Assembly (NCBI GenBank): GCA_002159075.1
Contig: LZRT01000121.1
Coordinates: forward strand, 1-64,000
Direction: 5' to 3'
DNA from: Bacillus thermozeamaize
GTDB taxonomy: Bacteria > Bacillota > Bacilli > ZCTH02-B2
Length of the DNA stretch: 64,000 nt
Shown here: positions 53,061 through 62,390 of the stretch, piece after piece
Numbering within the stretch: the first letter of the stretch is position 1
Layout of the letters: each line of letters begins with the position of its first letter
Translations under genes and position numbers: made by a program
Notes under the pieces: generated by a model
What the model saw: only the letters and a program-made list of their open reading frames with translations
Database searches by the model: none
What the model was told of the DNA's origin: nothing

Positions 53061-53309
53061 CTATTGGGAAATCGGCTGGTTATTTTTGGGTTCCCGGTTT
53101 TCAATGACACGAACCTTGCCGTTTCGCACGCCTCGTTTTTCCAGTTCCCGCAGTACGTAAATCCGCTGTTCCACCAGTTCATCAATCAGGTATTGCATCT
53201 GGTTCCGTTTTTGATAAAGGCTGGACAACTGACCTTCAAACTGTTGCAGGCGCCGCAGAAGCGCCTTCGTGGACAGGCTGGCCGCTTTTTGCATGGTTAT
53301 TTTTTGCAT
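53061..53309 (-). CDS. small coiled-coil protein, unknown
   Basis: An 82-residue, largely helical protein rich in Gln, Leu, Arg and Glu: QKAASLSTKALLRRLQQFEGQ, then QKRNQMQYLIDELVEQRI, likely a coiled-coil hairpin, with a basic tail. GAGGTG lies before the ATG at 53309. It is divergent from the TatD-type gene and their 5' regions nearly meet. No family recognised; it could be a small DNA- or RNA-associated protein. Confidence 0.55.
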   Translation of the reverse strand: MQKITMQKAASLSTKALLRRLQQFEGQLSSLYQKRNQMQYLIDELVEQRIYVLRELEKRGVRNGKVRVIENREPKNNQPISQ

Positions 53310-53371
53310 GCATGTCACCTCAGGATGTTAGTATTGCCCATCCTTACAACTTTCAGACAGAGGTGAGCCGT

Positions 53372-54142
53372 TTGTACGACGCGCATATCCACTGGGATCA
53401 ATACACGAGACGGGAACAGCGGGAGATGATCCGGCGCGCGAGGGATGCGGGGCTGAAAGGCGTGATTGCGGCGGCCGTTGATCTGTCCTCTTGCCGGCGG
53501 CTGCTGGAGATTCGGCAGGAGCAAGGGGATTTTGTCCACGTGGCGCTCGGGCTGCATCCGGAAAAGGAACACGGGATAGCGGCGGAAGAGGCGGTGATTC
53601 GGATGATCCGGGAACACCGGGGGCAGATTGTGGCCATCGGTGAGGTGGGGTTGCCCTGGTATTCGGTTCCTGAAACGGAGCGGGACTGCGTTTCGCCGGC
53701 CGCCTTGGAGCGCCTTGGGCGGTTTTGCCGGTTGGCCCGCGAGCTGGATTTGCCTCTCGTGTTGCATGCTGTGCACGACCGCGCCGCAGACGCGTTGGCC
53801 CTGCTGCAGCAATGGAAAGTGGAGAAAGCGGTGTTTCACTGGCTGAAGGCGCCCCGGCCCGTGGCGGAGGCCATTGTCCAGGCCGGTTATTATGTTTCGG
53901 TGACGCCCGAGGTGTGTTTTCGCCAGCGGGATCAGGAACTCCTTGAATGGGTGCCGTTGCAACAACTGCTGCTGGAAACCGACGGCCCGTGGCCGCATGA
54001 GGGCAGGTTTGCCGGGAGACGCACGGAGCCGGCGATGATCCGGCAGGTGGCAGAATGCGTGGCGGCGCTGAAACAAGTGTCATGGGAGACGGCGTGGCTG
54101 CAGGTGGCGGACAACGTGAAGAGGGTATTTCTGCATGTTTAA
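53372..54142 (+). CDS. TatD-family metal-dependent hydrolase
   Basis: A 256-residue TIM-barrel hydrolase. Metal ligands are visible in order: HIH in YDAHIHW (residues 5-7), Glu in AIGEVGLPW, His in LVLHAVHDRA, His in FHWLKAP and Asp in ETDGPWPHEG. TatD proteins are 3'-5' DNases or D-aminoacyl hydrolase-like. TTG at 53372 follows AGAGGTGA and matches the typical short family start; an earlier ATG at 53312 would overlap the divergent gene start. Confidence 0.9.
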   Translation: MYDAHIHWDQYTRREQREMIRRARDAGLKGVIAAAVDLSSCRRLLEIRQEQGDFVHVALGLHPEKEHGIAAEEAVIRMIREHRGQIVAIGEVGLPWYSVPETERDCVSPAALERLGRFCRLARELDLPLVLHAVHDRAADALALLQQWKVEKAVFHWLKAPRPVAEAIVQAGYYVSVTPEVCFRQRDQELLEWVPLQQLLLETDGPWPHEGRFAGRRTEPAMIRQVAECVAALKQVSWETAWLQVADNVKRVFLHV

Positions 54143-54325
54143 AGGTTACTATTTCATGAACAACGCGTCAGGAGGCATGCCTCATCGGTTGATTTGTGCT
54201 ATGATCACCACCAGTTGGTCATCGTGATTCCATGGAACGAAGTTACGGCTGAACGACTTTACGTCACAGGTACGAGCCGGGTATTGGGTGAAATCGTAAA
54301 GAGTCCAGGCAATGAGGTGAGGAAC

Positions 54326-54700
54326 GTGACGACGATTCTGATTATCGGGGACATTATCATCCTGTTTCTCTTTTCCATGCTGGGGAGGATGGCACACCAG
54401 CAATCCCTTGAGTTATGGGCAGTGAGCGAAACCACGGCTCCCTTTGTGATCGGCTGGCTGGTGGCTGCTGTCCTGGTCGGCGCATTGAAACCGGAAAACC
54501 TGACCACGATCCGGGGCACGCTCCATAAGGCGGTGCTGGCTTGGCTCATCGGCGTGCCGCTCGGACTGTTGATCCGCGCGCTCATCCTCCAGCGCTGGTT
54601 TCACTGGTCGTTTATTCTCATCACGATGGTGGGGACGCTGGTGATGATCGTCGCATGGCGAATGGCGTATACGCTCCTGCTTCGGAAAAGGGAATCGTGA
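54326..54700 (+). CDS. DUF3054 membrane protein
   Basis: A 124-residue protein with four hydrophobic segments: IIGDIIILFLFSMLGRMAH, APFVIGWLVAAVLVG, KAVLAWLIGVPLGLLIRALIL and FILITMVGTLVMIVAWRMAY. This is the pattern of DUF3054. GTG start at 54326 behind GAGGTGAGG; the frame opens at 54194 with no hydrophobic content and no ribosome site. Function unknown. Confidence 0.88.
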   Translation: MTTILIIGDIIILFLFSMLGRMAHQQSLELWAVSETTAPFVIGWLVAAVLVGALKPENLTTIRGTLHKAVLAWLIGVPLGLLIRALILQRWFHWSFILITMVGTLVMIVAWRMAYTLLLRKRES

Positions 54701-54707
54701 GCATTTG

Positions 54708-54741
54708 TTCGTTTCATGCTAAAATTCGTTTCATGCTAAAA
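54708..54741 (+). repeat. perfect tandem repeat of 17 bases
   Basis: TTCGTTTCATGCTAAAA occurs twice with no gap, just downstream of the DUF3054 gene and 60 bases before the peptidase gene. Each copy, with the following base, includes TAAAAT, so it may have duplicated a -10 element. Confidence 0.85.
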
Positions 54742-54802
54742 TAGGTTCAACACAAAGGATGCCTTGTATGGATGGCCTAGATGCAAATGAAAGGGGTGCG
54801 GC

Positions 54803-55993
54803 ATGGTGTTGGGCCGGATGATGCAGATGCTGGAGGAACTGTATGGGGAGATGGTGGCGTGGCGGCGGGATTTTCATCGTCATCCGGAGCTGTCTTTCCA
54901 GGAAGAGCGGACGCCGCGGGTCATTGCTGAACATTTGCGTTCGTTCGGCGTTACGGTGCGGGAGCAGGTGGGCGGCCGTGGAGTGGTCGGCCGGATTCAC
55001 GGCGGCAGGCCGGGGAAGACGGTCGCCTTGCGGGCCGATTTTGACGCGCTGCCGATTCAGGAAGAGACTGGAGTGGAGTACCAATCGGTGGTTCCTGGGG
55101 TGATGCACGCCTGTGGCCATGATGCGCACACGGCCGTACTGCTGGGCGTGGCCAGGGTGTTGAGCCAGTTTCGGGAGCACTTGGCGGGGGATGTTGTCCT
55201 GATTCACCAGTTTGCGGAGGAAGTGGCTCCGGGGGGCGCCAAACCGATGATCGAGGACGGCTGTCTGGATGGGGTGGACGTCATCTACGGCACCCACCTC
55301 TGGTCAGGGTTTCCCCGCGGCCGGATTGGTTGCCGCCCAGGCCCCATCATGGCAGCGACCGACGATTTTGAAATCCTGATTCACGGCAAGGGCGGACATG
55401 GCGGGATGCCGCATCAGACCGTCGATGCCATCGTTCTTGGAGCGCAGATCGTCCAGCAGCTGCAGTCGCTGGTGAGCCGCCGTGTCGATCCGTTAAAACC
55501 TGCGGTGGTCACGGTGGGCAGCTTTCACGCCGGAGAGGCGTTTAACGTGATTGCCGGGGAAGCGAGAATCAAAGGAACGGTACGGACCCTCGATGCCGGC
55601 GTGCGGGAGCAGATGGAACGGGACATGTCAGCCCTGGTTCACGGCCTGTGCCAAGCGGCTGGCGCCGGCGTCAGTTTCCGGTACCATCGCGGGTATCCGG
55701 TGGTCAGCAACCACGAGCGTGAGGCGCAGCAGGTGGCTGAGGCGGTATGCCGGGTAATGGGCGAGGGTGCCTTTTTCGTGATGGAACCGCTGATGGTAGG
55801 GGAGGACTTTGCCTATTACCTTGAGCAGGTGCCAGGGGCCTTTTTCTTTACCGGAGCCCGCAACGAGGCGCTGGATGCGGTCTATCCGCACCACCACCCG
55901 CGTTTTAATATTGACGAGCGGGCCATGCTGGATGCGGCAAAGTTGCTGGTACATTTGACGGTGACTGAGCTGGCTGGCTTGGATCGGCATTGA
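54803..55993 (+). CDS. M20-family amidohydrolase/peptidase
   Basis: A 396-residue M20D-type metallohydrolase: metal ligands in MHACGHDAHTAVLLG and FAEEVAPGGAKPM, then GHGGMPHQTVDAI (dimer domain) and EDFAYYLEQVPGAFFF. Such enzymes release acyl or aryl groups from N-acyl amino acids, for example hippurate or IAA conjugates. AAAGGGG precedes the ATG. The M20D Cys-x-His-Asp ligand set (CGHD) is intact. Confidence 0.94.
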   Translation: MVLGRMMQMLEELYGEMVAWRRDFHRHPELSFQEERTPRVIAEHLRSFGVTVREQVGGRGVVGRIHGGRPGKTVALRADFDALPIQEETGVEYQSVVPGVMHACGHDAHTAVLLGVARVLSQFREHLAGDVVLIHQFAEEVAPGGAKPMIEDGCLDGVDVIYGTHLWSGFPRGRIGCRPGPIMAATDDFEILIHGKGGHGGMPHQTVDAIVLGAQIVQQLQSLVSRRVDPLKPAVVTVGSFHAGEAFNVIAGEARIKGTVRTLDAGVREQMERDMSALVHGLCQAAGAGVSFRYHRGYPVVSNHEREAQQVAEAVCRVMGEGAFFVMEPLMVGEDFAYYLEQVPGAFFFTGARNEALDAVYPHHHPRFNIDERAMLDAAKLLVHLTVTELAGLDRH

Positions 55994-56101
55994 ATGCGAC
56001 TTGCTGGGAACCGTATCTTGTGCGGCTTGTCGGATGCGTCATCCAGCCATACATGGTATAATATGAAGCACCTGTCCATTATTCAAAGAGGAGCATGCGA
56101 T

Positions 56102-56395
56102 ATGTATTGTCCCGTTTGCGACAATGTGAAAATGCGAGAAGTTGAAAAACATGATGTCCTGATCGATATTTGCCCCAGTTGCAAAGGCGTTTGGCTGGAT
56201 CGGGGCGAATTGGAGAAAATCCTACAAAGCGCGCGGGAAATCCGGCAACCCTTTAACGAGTGGTATGAAGGCTACCGTAAAGAGGGCGATTACCACCACG
56301 CTCCTGCCCATTACCCTGGCCACTATTCCAAGCACAGTCATCATAAGCATAAAAAGAAGAAAACCATCTTTGACATTCTGGATGATTTGTTTTGA
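56102..56395 (+). CDS. zf-TFIIB domain protein
   Basis: A 97-residue protein with a TFIIB-like zinc ribbon: CPVCDN (residues 3-8) and ICPSCKGVWLDRGELEKIL. The rest is His/Lys-rich (HHAPAHYPGHYSKHSHHKHKKKK) and ends in an acidic FDILDDLF helix. GAGGAG lies upstream of the ATG. Such short proteins are frequent and uncharacterised; the His-rich tail might bind metal. Confidence 0.88.
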   Translation: MYCPVCDNVKMREVEKHDVLIDICPSCKGVWLDRGELEKILQSAREIRQPFNEWYEGYRKEGDYHHAPAHYPGHYSKHSHHKHKKKKTIFDILDDLF

Positions 56396-56414
56396 TTGGG
56401 CAAAAGCGGGTGGA

Positions 56415-56444
56415 TTGACGCCCTCTTCCGGAAAAACCTATAAT
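56415..56444 (+). promoter_or_regulatory. sigma-A promoter of the 2-oxo acid dehydrogenase operon
   Basis: TTGACG (56415-56420), 18-base spacer, perfect TATAAT (56439-56444). The leader to the start codon is about 170 bases. Confidence 0.8.
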
Positions 56445-56579
56445 GAGCTAACGAACAGTGTCTTCTGAAAAGGGTTTCACACAGGTCACAGGCACACGAA
56501 TCATACGATTCATACAGATCCATACAAAATCAGATGTGGCCAGTCATTTTTGGCTTTCGGTGGCGGAAAATTCAATATT

Positions 56580-56600
56580 TTGCCGGATGCGTTCCGGCAA
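56580..56600 (+). promoter_or_regulatory. hairpin in the leader of the E1 gene
   Basis: TTGCCGG (56580-56586) pairs with CCGGCAA (56594-56600), 11 bases before the ribosome site GGGAGGG. It could affect translation. Confidence 0.45.
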
Positions 56601-56621
56601 GCACACTCCAGGGAGGGTAGT

Positions 56622-57695
56622 ATGATGGCTGAATGGGTGCAGATATTGACACCGGATGGTACCCTCAAAGAAGGTGCCACCACACGGTTGAGTGAGGAAC
56701 GGTTGGTTGAGATGTACCGGTGGATGGTTTTGTCCCGGATGTTTGATCAGCGCGCGCTGAGCCTGCAGCGTCAGGGAAGGATTGGTACATACGGGCCTTT
56801 TAGCGGACAGGAGGCGGCGCAGGTGGGCAGTGCCTTTGCCCTGGAAAAGGAGGACTGGGTGTTTCCCACCTATCGGGAATTGGCGGTGACCTTTATCCTC
56901 GGCAAAAGCATGAGCAGCACTTTTCTGTACACGATGGGCCACTTGCATGGCGCCAGATCGCCTGAAGGCGTGCACTTGATGCCTGCTCAGATTATGCTGG
57001 CCACGCAAATTCCGCAGGCTGTCGGCGCCGCCTGGGCTTCCAAGATCCGTGGAGAACAAGCGGCGACGATTGTCTATTTTGGAGACGGCACCACCTCCAA
57101 GGGAGATTTTCACGAAGGAATGAACTTCGCAGCCGTTTTGGGCGCGCCGGTTGTCTTTTTTTGCCAGAACAACCACTGGGCCATCAGCACACCGCTGGCC
57201 AAGCAGATGGCGACGGCCACCATCGCGGAAAAAGCGGCTGCCTATGGGATGCCCGGCGTGCGCGTGGACGGCAATGACGTGATGGCGGTTTATGAAGTGA
57301 CAAAAGAGGCGCTGGATCGAGCGCGGCAAGGCGGTGGACCGACGTTGATCGAGGCGGTGACGTACCGCTATGGACCGCATACCACCTCGGATGACCCGAC
57401 CCGTTACCGCATGCAGGAAGAACTGGATGAATGGCGCCGGCGCGATCCGATTCAACGCCTGAAAACGTACTTGCTGTCCAAGGGGATCTGGGACGAGGAT
57501 CAGGAAGAGCAGCTCAAGGAAGCGTGCCGGGAGAAGATCAACCGCGAGGTGGAAGAGGCGGAGCGGGTTTCCCGGAGCCGCTTGTCCGAGGTCCTGGAAG
57601 TGGTGTATGGCGAGCTGACACCGGATTTAAAACGGCAACGGCAGGAGATTGAACGTCTCGGCCAAGGAGAGGGAGGGGTAACATGGCCAGTCTGA
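56622..57695 (+). CDS. pdhA: 2-oxo acid dehydrogenase E1 alpha subunit
   Basis: A 357-residue thiamine-diphosphate E1 alpha. ThDP motif [19 protein letters not shown] ends in [11 protein letters not shown]; the [13 protein letters not shown] and PTYRELA blocks match pyruvate/branched-chain E1 alpha. GGGAGGG precedes ATG 56622. The E1 beta gene overlaps its end by 13 bases. Pyruvate is the default assignment; a branched-chain 2-oxo acid substrate is quite possible in this window, with ilvE and Liv genes upstream, and the sequence alone does not settle it. Confidence 0.92.
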   Translation: MMAEWVQILTPDGTLKEGATTRLSEERLVEMYRWMVLSRMFDQRALSLQRQGRIGTYGPFSGQEAAQVGSAFALEKEDWVFPTYRELAVTFILGKSMSSTFLYTMGHLHGARSPEGVHLMPAQIMLATQIPQAVGAAWASKIRGEQAATIVYFGDGTTSKGDFHEGMNFAAVLGAPVVFFCQNNHWAISTPLAKQMATATIAEKAAAYGMPGVRVDGNDVMAVYEVTKEALDRARQGGGPTLIEAVTYRYGPHTTSDDPTRYRMQEELDEWRRRDPIQRLKTYLLSKGIWDEDQEEQLKEACREKINREVEEAERVSRSRLSEVLEVVYGELTPDLKRQRQEIERLGQGEGGVTWPV

Positions 57696-58663
57696 CAATG
57701 GTCCAGGCGATCAACCAGGCGTTGGCGCAGGCCCTGGAGGCGGACGAGCGGGTGATCATTCTCGGCGAAGATGTAGGGAAAAACGGCGGTGTCTTTCGGG
57801 CGACAGAAGGGCTTCAGGAACGCTTCGGGGAAGCGCGTGTGGTGGATACGCCGCTGGCGGAATCGGCCATTATCGGCACGTCTATCGGATTGGCCTTAAA
57901 CGGGATGAGACCGGTGGCGGAACTTCAGTTCATGGGGTTCATCTATCCGGCGATGGATCAGCTGGCCTCGCAGGCGGCCCGTTTTCGCTTCCGTACGGCG
58001 GGGCAGTATACGGTCCCCATGGTGGTCCGCGCGCCCTTTGGCGGTGGCGTCCGCACGCCGGAGCTTCATTCGGACAGTTTGGAGGTGCTCTGTACGCACA
58101 CGCCGGGCCTCAAAGTGGTGATTCCCAGCACGCCTTACGACGCCAAGGGGCTGCTTCTTGCCGCCATTGATGATCCCGATCCGGTGATGGTGTTCGAACC
58201 GATGAAACTGTACCGTGCATTTCGCCAGGAAGTGCCGGAAGAGCCTTTTCGGGTGCCGCTCGGGAAGGCCAGGGTGGTGCGCGAGGGGAAGGACGTGACG
58301 ATCATCAGTTGGGGTGCCCCGGTGCTGATGGTGGAGAAGGTGGCCGGACAGCTGGCGGCGGAAAAAGGGCTGTCCATCGAGGTGATCGACCTGCGTTCCC
58401 TGGTCCCGTTGGATATGGAAACGCTGGTTCGGTCCGTGGAGAAAACGGGACGCTTGATCGTGGTCCATGAGGCGGTGCGAACGAGCGGTTTTGCCAGTGA
58501 AATCATCACCCGGATCAATGAAGAGGCTTTCTATTCGCTGGAGGCCCCGATGGTTCGCCTGACGGGGTACGATACACCCTATCCCGTGCCGCAGGTGGAG
58601 GATGACTGGCTGCCCAATGAACCCCGCCTGCTTCGGGCGATTGAGCAGGTGCTTGCCGATTAG
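57683..58663 (+). CDS. pdhB: 2-oxo acid dehydrogenase E1 beta subunit
   Basis: A 326-residue E1 beta: [41 protein letters not shown], and [15 protein letters not shown] are family blocks; the C-terminal half has the transketolase-C fold with [12 protein letters not shown]. It forms the alpha2-beta2 E1 with PdhA. GGGAGGGG lies before the ATG inside the end of PdhA. Confidence 0.95.
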   Translation: MASLTMVQAINQALAQALEADERVIILGEDVGKNGGVFRATEGLQERFGEARVVDTPLAESAIIGTSIGLALNGMRPVAELQFMGFIYPAMDQLASQAARFRFRTAGQYTVPMVVRAPFGGGVRTPELHSDSLEVLCTHTPGLKVVIPSTPYDAKGLLLAAIDDPDPVMVFEPMKLYRAFRQEVPEEPFRVPLGKARVVREGKDVTIISWGAPVLMVEKVAGQLAAEKGLSIEVIDLRSLVPLDMETLVRSVEKTGRLIVVHEAVRTSGFASEIITRINEEAFYSLEAPMVRLTGYDTPYPVPQVEDDWLPNEPRLLRAIEQVLAD

Positions 58664-58751
58664 ACGATCCGGGCAGGTGGCTGGAAGGAACGTCGGGTCC
58701 TGACAAGTAGCAATGGACGGAGGATTTCGCTGGAAAATGGGAGGTTGATGT

Positions 58752-60083
58752 ATGCTCGTGGAATTTCGTCTTCCCGATCTCGGCGAGGGGATTGCCGAAG
58801 GGGAAGTGGTCAAGTGGTTGGTTCAGGAGGGGGATTGGGTTCAGGAAGATCAACCGTTGGTTGAGGTGCAAACCGACAAGGCCACGGTGGAGATCCCCAG
58901 TCCGGTGGCGGGGCGCGTCAGACAACGGATGGCCAAAGAGGGAGACATCGTCCAGGTCGGTGCCGTCCTGATCACGATCGAAACAGATGGCCAAGATGCT
59001 CGCGCCGTTCAAACGGCGCCGGCTGATGCAAGCGCTGTTGCCAGTCCTGGGCATGCGGCAGACAGCCAGGCGGCTCGGCCGGCAGGAGATGGTGATGGGA
59101 CTGGAGCGGAGAAGCGGCGTGTTCTGGCTGCTCCCGTGGTGCGAAAAATGGCAAGGGAGATGGGCATCGATCTCCGTCAGGTTACCGGCAGTGGCCCCGG
59201 GGGCCGGATTTTGAAAGCCGACCTGCAACGATTTACCGAGGCCAGGAGTGCGCGTGTCATTGAATGGCAACAGGAGAAACATGAGGGACATGTGCAACAG
59301 GAGCGATATGCGCAACAGGAGTCCTTCGCGCCTGTTCGTGACCAGCATTCAGCCATCGGGACGCAAAACATGGTTGAGGTGGAGGTGGAACGGCAGCCCT
59401 TGCGCGGCATCCGCCGGGCGATGGCGCGGCGGATGGCGTTGTCCATGCGGACTGCGGCCCACTGTACGGGGATGGATGAGGTGGATGTGACCGAATTGGT
59501 GGCGCTGCGCCGGCAAATGGCGGAAAAGGCGGCGGAAAAAGGGGTGAAGCTTACCTACTTGCCCTTTATCATCAAAGCGGTAATCTCGGGGCTGAAAGCT
59601 TACCCCATCATGAATGCCTCGCTGGATGAGGAGAAAGAGGAGATTCTCATCAAGCGGGAATATCATATCGGCATTGCGGTAGACACGCCGGAAGGGCTGG
59701 TTGTGCCGGTCATCCACCACGCGGACAGGCTGAGCTTGATCCAGCTGGCTGAAACCATCGAGAATCTGACGCAGCGCGCACGGGAGGGCAAACTCCGCCT
59801 GGTAGATGTCCAAGGGGGGACGTTTACCATTTCCAACATCGGGGCGCTCGGGGGCACCTTTGCCACGCCGGTCATCAATTATCCGGAAGTGGCCATTCTC
59901 GGTGTCAACCGCATTCAGCCCAAGCCGGTGGTCCGGGAGGACCAAATTGTCATCCGGCAGATGATGGGGTTGAGCCTCAGCTTTGATCATCGCGTGATTG
60001 ACGGAGCCACTTCGGCCCGTTTTACCAACCATGTGACCAGATACCTGGAACAGCCTAGTCTGCTGTTTATGGAAATGGTTTGA
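58752..60083 (+). CDS. pdhC: dihydrolipoamide acyltransferase E2
   Basis: A 443-residue E2 core protein. One lipoyl domain with lipoate attachment at K43 in QTDKATVEIPS, a flexible Ala/Gln-rich linker, an E3/E1-binding domain (APVVRKMAREMGIDLRQVTG) near 125-160, a second linker with Gln/Glu/His, and a catalytic domain ending with SFDHRVIDGA (His413, Asp417). No E3 gene follows within the window; lipoamide dehydrogenase must be encoded elsewhere. GGGAGG precedes the ATG. Confidence 0.95.
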   Translation: MLVEFRLPDLGEGIAEGEVVKWLVQEGDWVQEDQPLVEVQTDKATVEIPSPVAGRVRQRMAKEGDIVQVGAVLITIETDGQDARAVQTAPADASAVASPGHAADSQAARPAGDGDGTGAEKRRVLAAPVVRKMAREMGIDLRQVTGSGPGGRILKADLQRFTEARSARVIEWQQEKHEGHVQQERYAQQESFAPVRDQHSAIGTQNMVEVEVERQPLRGIRRAMARRMALSMRTAAHCTGMDEVDVTELVALRRQMAEKAAEKGVKLTYLPFIIKAVISGLKAYPIMNASLDEEKEEILIKREYHIGIAVDTPEGLVVPVIHHADRLSLIQLAETIENLTQRAREGKLRLVDVQGGTFTISNIGALGGTFATPVINYPEVAILGVNRIQPKPVVREDQIVIRQMMGLSLSFDHRVIDGATSARFTNHVTRYLEQPSLLFMEMV

Positions 60084-60109
60084 ATCTTGCGTGACGGCGC
60101 TTTTCCGGT

Positions 60110-60157
60110 AGCCTGTCATCCTCACGGCCCTGCGAAGGTGCGTGAGGGTGGCAGGCT
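60110..60157 (+). terminator. long stem-loop after the E2 gene
   Basis: AGCCTGTCATCCTCACG (60110-60126) pairs with CGTGAGGGTGGCAGGCT (60141-60157) with a few wobbles or mismatches. The T tail is short (GTTTCG). Confidence 0.6.
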
Positions 60158-60214
60158 GTTTCGCAAGCGAGGTTCTTGCAGAAGGGTGATTCGTGGGAGG
60201 GGAGAGACGGAAAT

Positions 60215-60976
60215 ATGAAAGTGGCATTATTTGTCACCTGCTTGGCCGATCTTTTTTACCCCGAGGTGGGAAAGAGTGTGGTGCAGGTATTGGAGTCCCA
60301 GGGCATTGAGTTGGAGGTGCCGTTGAAGCAAACCTGTTGCGGCCAGCCTGCGTACAACAGCGGTTATCAGCAGGAAGCCAGGATGGCGGCGAAACATTTC
60401 ATTGAAACGTTTGAGCCGTTGCTCCGGGAGACAGAAGCGTATATTGTGCTGCCGTCCGGTTCCTGTGCGGCGATGATCCGCGAGACGTATCCCAAAGTGC
60501 TGGCGGATGACCCGGACTGGTTGGCCCGTGCCGTTGCCGTTTCGGAGAGGGTATACGAGTTTTCTGAATTTCTTGTTCACATATTGGGTGTGGAACGGAT
60601 CTGCGCCACCTATCCGGCCAAAGCAACCTACCACCATTCCTGCCACATGAGCAGGGGACTGGGGTTGCGGGAGGAACCTTTGGAGGTGTTGAGGCGCGTG
60701 GAAGGCCTGGAACTCATCCCGCTTGCCAATGCGGAGGATTGTTGCGGTTTTGGTGGCACGTTTGCCGTGAAGATGCCGGACATATCCATGGCGATGGGGG
60801 CTGAGAAATTGCAGCATGTGCGGGAGACGGGGGCCGAGCTTCTGATTGCGTCCGATCTTGGGTGCCTGATGCACTTAAGCGGATACGCCCGGCGTGAGGG
60901 CAAGCCGATCCCGGTCAAGCATGTGGCACAAGTCCTCGCGGAAGGAGGGAATTCCATTGCCGGAGACGGTCAGTAG
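60215..60976 (+). CDS. lutA: L-lactate utilization protein LutA
   Basis: A 253-residue (Fe-S)-binding protein with two CCG domains: QTCCGQPAYNSG and DCCGFGGTFAVK, which bind an Fe-S cofactor. LutA, B and C together oxidise L-lactate to pyruvate. GGGAGGGG lies before the ATG. Its end overlaps lutB by 20 bases. Confidence 0.93.
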   Translation: MKVALFVTCLADLFYPEVGKSVVQVLESQGIELEVPLKQTCCGQPAYNSGYQQEARMAAKHFIETFEPLLRETEAYIVLPSGSCAAMIRETYPKVLADDPDWLARAVAVSERVYEFSEFLVHILGVERICATYPAKATYHHSCHMSRGLGLREEPLEVLRRVEGLELIPLANAEDCCGFGGTFAVKMPDISMAMGAEKLQHVRETGAELLIASDLGCLMHLSGYARREGKPIPVKHVAQVLAEGGNSIAGDGQ

Positions 60977-62390
60977 CCAGAGCTTTGCCCAGCGGGTCCG
61001 GCGGGGCCTAGAGAACCGCTTCACCCGCCAGACGGTCGGGCGGGTGCAAGATCACTTCAAAGCGATTCGCGCCCACGCGTTCGAAGACCTGGGAAATGTT
61101 GAGGAATGGCGGAAGCGTGCAGCAGCGATCCGGAACCATACGATGGAGAACCTGGACGCCTATCTGGAACAGTTTGCCGACCAAGTGACGGCCAGAGGCG
61201 GGAAGGTGTTTTTTGCCCAAGATGGTGAGGAGGCCTGCCGGTACATCTCTCAGGTGGCCAGGCGGCATCAGGTGAAAACGGTCGTCAAGGGGAAGTCCAT
61301 GGTGACCGAGGAAATCCACTTGAATGACGCCCTGGCGGAGGACGGGATTGACGTATACGAGACCGATCTAGGCGAGTTTATCATCCAGTTGGCGGGAGAA
61401 CGGCCTTTTCACATCGTCGGCCCGGCGATTCACAAGGACAAGGCCCAAATAGCAGAACTGTTTTCGCGTCTGGCAGGCCAGACGCTGCCGGCGGAGTCAG
61501 GAGCGTTGACCCGCTTTGCCCGGGAATATCTGCGGGAGGCATTTTTCAAGGCGGAAATGGGGATCACCGGTTGCAACTTTGCCATTGCCGAGTCGGGTTC
61601 CGTGGTGCTTTTCAGCAATGAGGGCAATATCCGTCTCGTCACCACCCTGCCCCCGATTCACGTCGTGGTGATGGGGATGGAACGCGTCGTCCCGACCTGG
61701 GAGGACCTGGACATTCTCCTGACCTTGCTTCCGCGCAGCGTGACGGGGCAGAAGACGAGCAGTTATATCAGCGCCGTCACGGGTCCGCGAAAGCCGGGAG
61801 AGGCGGATGGTCCGGAGGAGTTGCATGTGGTCATTGTGGACAACGGCCGTTCCCGGATGCTCGGCACCCGGTATCAGGAGGCGTTGAATTGTATCCGTTG
61901 CGGGACTTGCTCGTTGGTTTGCCCGGTTTACCGGCACATCGGCGGGCATGCCTATGGCAGCGTCTACAATGGACCGATCGGCTCGGTCGTCAGTCCGCTG
62001 ATGGATGGCCTGGAGAGCTGGAAAGAGCTGCCTTTTGCTTCCAGTTTGTGCGGTGCCTGCACCGAAGCCTGTCCGGTGAACATTCCCTTGCATGAGTACC
62101 TGGTGGAGCTGAGGGCAGATGCCGCTCGGGAGCTCAGACCCCCCTGGGCGGAGAAGATGGTGGCCCGGCTGTTTGGATGGGGGACGGCGCATGCCCCGAT
62201 GTACCGGATGGGCCAGCGGATGATCGGGTGGATGGCCAAAGGAACGGCAGAAGACGGGTATGTCACTTCGGCTGCGGGGCCTCTCGGGCTTTGGACCCGA
62301 TACCGGGACCTGCCGCAACCGGCTGCTCAGACCTTCCTGCAGTGGTGGCAGGAGCGGGAGAGGAGGGAGGGGCATGGCGAAGGTGAATGA
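60957..62390 (+). CDS. lutB: L-lactate utilization protein LutB
   Basis: A 477-residue iron-sulfur protein. The first two-thirds form the LUD domain (GKSMVTEEI, GITGCNFAIAESGSVVLFSNEGN), followed by two ferredoxin-type clusters: CIRCGTCSLVCPVY and LCGACTEACPVN. It starts at TTG 60957, seven bases after AAGGAGGG, inside lutA, and overlaps lutC by 17 bases. Confidence 0.94.
   Translation: MPETVSSQSFAQRVRRGLENRFTRQTVGRVQDHFKAIRAHAFEDLGNVEEWRKRAAAIRNHTMENLDAYLEQFADQVTARGGKVFFAQDGEEACRYISQVARRHQVKTVVKGKSMVTEEIHLNDALAEDGIDVYETDLGEFIIQLAGERPFHIVGPAIHKDKAQIAELFSRLAGQTLPAESGALTRFAREYLREAFFKAEMGITGCNFAIAESGSVVLFSNEGNIRLVTTLPPIHVVVMGMERVVPTWEDLDILLTLLPRSVTGQKTSSYISAVTGPRKPGEADGPEELHVVIVDNGRSRMLGTRYQEALNCIRCGTCSLVCPVYRHIGGHAYGSVYNGPIGSVVSPLMDGLESWKELPFASSLCGACTEACPVNIPLHEYLVELRADAARELRPPWAEKMVARLFGWGTAHAPMYRMGQRMIGWMAKGTAEDGYVTSAAGPLGLWTRYRDLPQPAAQTFLQWWQERERREGHGEGE

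Noticed and set aside
53315-54076. Leftward frames of about 250 residues opposite the TatD-type gene
   Set aside because: Two overlapping antisense frames exist only because of base composition; their products are Pro/Arg/His-rich with no family pattern.
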